DNA of 6,670 nucleotides from an uncultured Clostridia bacterium (GTDB taxonomy: Bacteria; Bacillota; Clostridia; Oscillospirales; Oscillospiraceae), in the NCBI GenBank assembly GCA_945918315.1, contig CAMEIK010000063.1:1-6670 (forward strand), given 5' to 3'. Each line of letters opens with the position of its first letter. The stretch's first letter is position 1. Position numbers and translations under genes: made by a program. The notes under the pieces are model-generated. The model had not been told where the DNA came from and did no database searches. It saw only the letters and a list, made by a program, of their open reading frames with translations. Of the stretch, positions 6,210-6,670 are shown piece after piece.

Positions 6210-6342
6210 AAAAAATGCTGTCATTGCGAACCAGTGACCGATGTCACTGGTGTGGCAATCTCCCGGTTTGAGGCACACAGCCGCAAATTCGAGGGAGATT
6301 CCCACGAAGTAGTGCGCTACTTCTCGGAATGACAGCTTTTTT
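6210..6342. repeat. Palindromic cloverleaf element, MITE/REP-like, between convergent genes
   Basis: The 133-bp element has imperfect terminal inverted repeats: A6 then GCTGTCATTGCGA at 6217-6229 against TCGGAATGACAGC at 6324-6336 then T6, with one mismatch. Inside are three contiguous stems. The first is a perfect 9-bp hairpin (6230-6238 with 6243-6251, CGAT loop). The second is a 13-bp stem with one mismatch (6252-6264 with 6293-6305), whose 28-nt apical region can fold further. The third is a perfect 7-bp hairpin (6306-6312 with 6317-6323, TGCG loop). No unpaired base remains at the four-way junction. The layout is typical of non-autonomous palindromic repeats, often starting TGTCATTGCGA, in many bacterial genomes. 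It encodes no protein and is not a tRNA. A clear target-site duplication is not visible. Copy number elsewhere is unknown. Confidence 0.75.
6210..6342. terminator. Bidirectional terminator formed by the palindromic element
   Basis: The outer stem ends in GACAGC followed by six T on the plus strand (6337-6342). On the minus strand the same stem is followed by A and then six T (6215-6210). Both convergent genes stop close by, at 6203 and 6366, and no other terminator is visible for either. Use of the element as a shared terminator is inferred. Confidence 0.55.
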
Positions 6343-6365
6343 GATTGCTTGGCAGCTTCAACTTA

Positions 6366-6590
6366 TTATTTTCCGAACATTTTGCCCAGGCCGCCAAGCA
6401 GATTGGAGGCCTTGTCCAGGTCCAGCTTGGCTTTGACCAGGTCCACGACCTTATCAATCTGGTCGTTGGGCAGGTCGATGCCCAGCAGCTCCTCCACCGC
6501 GGAGACGGGGTCCTTGGTGAATTTCTCCATCACCTTGGGGTCGGACTGGAGCTTCTTTACGATCTGTTCCACTTTTGCCTTGATATCCAT
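6366..6590 (-). CDS. Small charged helical protein of unknown function
   Basis: A 74-residue protein with no recognised domain. It is rich in Lys, Asp, Leu and Val, has no cysteine and no membrane segment, and should form two or three helices (about 3-16, 18-36, 43-57). The central part, SDPKVMEKFTKDPVSAVEELLGIDLPNDQ (16-44), recalls the DP...F..DP...LLG(I/V)DLP pattern of small clostridial hypothetical proteins. It is faintly like Nif11 or nitrile-hydratase-type leader peptides. The C-terminus is Gly-rich (LLGGLGKMFGK), without Cys, Ser or Thr that could form a modified peptide core. A strong AGGAGG (6603-6598) seven bases upstream supports both the start and real expression. It is convergent with the zinc-ribbon gene and is the last gene visible before the window edge. 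Confidence 0.75.
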   Translation of the reverse strand: MDIKAKVEQIVKKLQSDPKVMEKFTKDPVSAVEELLGIDLPNDQIDKVVDLVKAKLDLDKASNLLGGLGKMFGK

Positions 6591-6624
6591 TGTAATTCCT
6601 CCTGTATGTAATCTTTTAATTGAA

Positions 6625-6653
6625 CTTATACAGCTTTTGCGCCATGTGGTATA
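6625..6653 (-). promoter_or_regulatory. Weak promoter candidate for the small helical protein
   Basis: On the minus strand a good -10 box, TATAAG (6630-6625), lies about 35 nt before the start codon. The -35 position at 17-bp spacing reads TATACC (6653-6648), only 3 of 6 consensus bases. The region up to the window edge shows nothing else. Confidence 0.35.
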
Positions 6654-6670
6654 GGAAGACGGAGAGCTTC

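Noticed and set aside
6217..6336. Cloverleaf read as a tRNA gene
   Set aside because: Arm sizes (13, 9, 13 and 7 bp), the lack of T-psi-C and D-loop consensus bases, and no CCA-adjacent acceptor end rule out a tRNA; the arms are inverted repeats of a palindromic element.

Overview
The window looks like chromosomal DNA from a moderately GC-rich member of the Clostridia, most likely an Oscillospirales/Ruminococcaceae-type gut anaerobe. This is inferred from gene content (MtaB, QueH, a divergent HPr-like protein, a membrane-anchored GH25 lysozyme), AGGAGG-type ribosome binding sites and AT-rich promoters between GC-rich genes. No species can be named from sequence alone. It reads as core or housekeeping DNA; there is no phage, transposase, CRISPR array or defence system.

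Layout. At the left, a minus-strand gene for a small HPr-like protein lacking the usual phospho-histidine (118-354) runs into two tandem intrinsic terminators (38-100). A 165-bp divergent intergenic region (355-519) carries promoters for both directions. To its right is a plus-strand run of four genes: mtaB (520-1824), queH (1821-2366), an rlmL/ypsC-type rRNA methyltransferase (2386-3522) and a diacylglycerol-kinase-family lipid kinase (3577-4503). The first two overlap as ATGA, the next gap is 19 bp and the last is 54 bp. The first three products modify tRNA or rRNA: ms2t6A at A37, queuosine at position 34, and m2G in 23S rRNA. The operon is therefore mainly about decoding and ribosome quality, with a lipid kinase at its end. 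An 11-bp-stem hairpin (4510-4535) separates it from the convergent neighbour.

The right part holds a minus-strand membrane-anchored GH25 lysozyme (4551-5567), divergent from a plus-strand gene for a two-TM protein with a C-terminal zinc ribbon (5790-6203). A clear promoter for each lies in the 222-bp region between them. The last gene is a minus-strand 74-residue, charged, probably helical protein (6366-6590). Between the last two convergent genes sits the most striking non-coding structure in the window. It is a 133-bp palindromic element (6210-6342) that folds on paper into a four-way cloverleaf with no unpaired junction bases. It is flanked by A6 and T6 tracts, so it could also terminate transcription from both sides. 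It resembles the palindromic MITE/REP-like repeats of many bacterial genomes, but copy number cannot be seen here.
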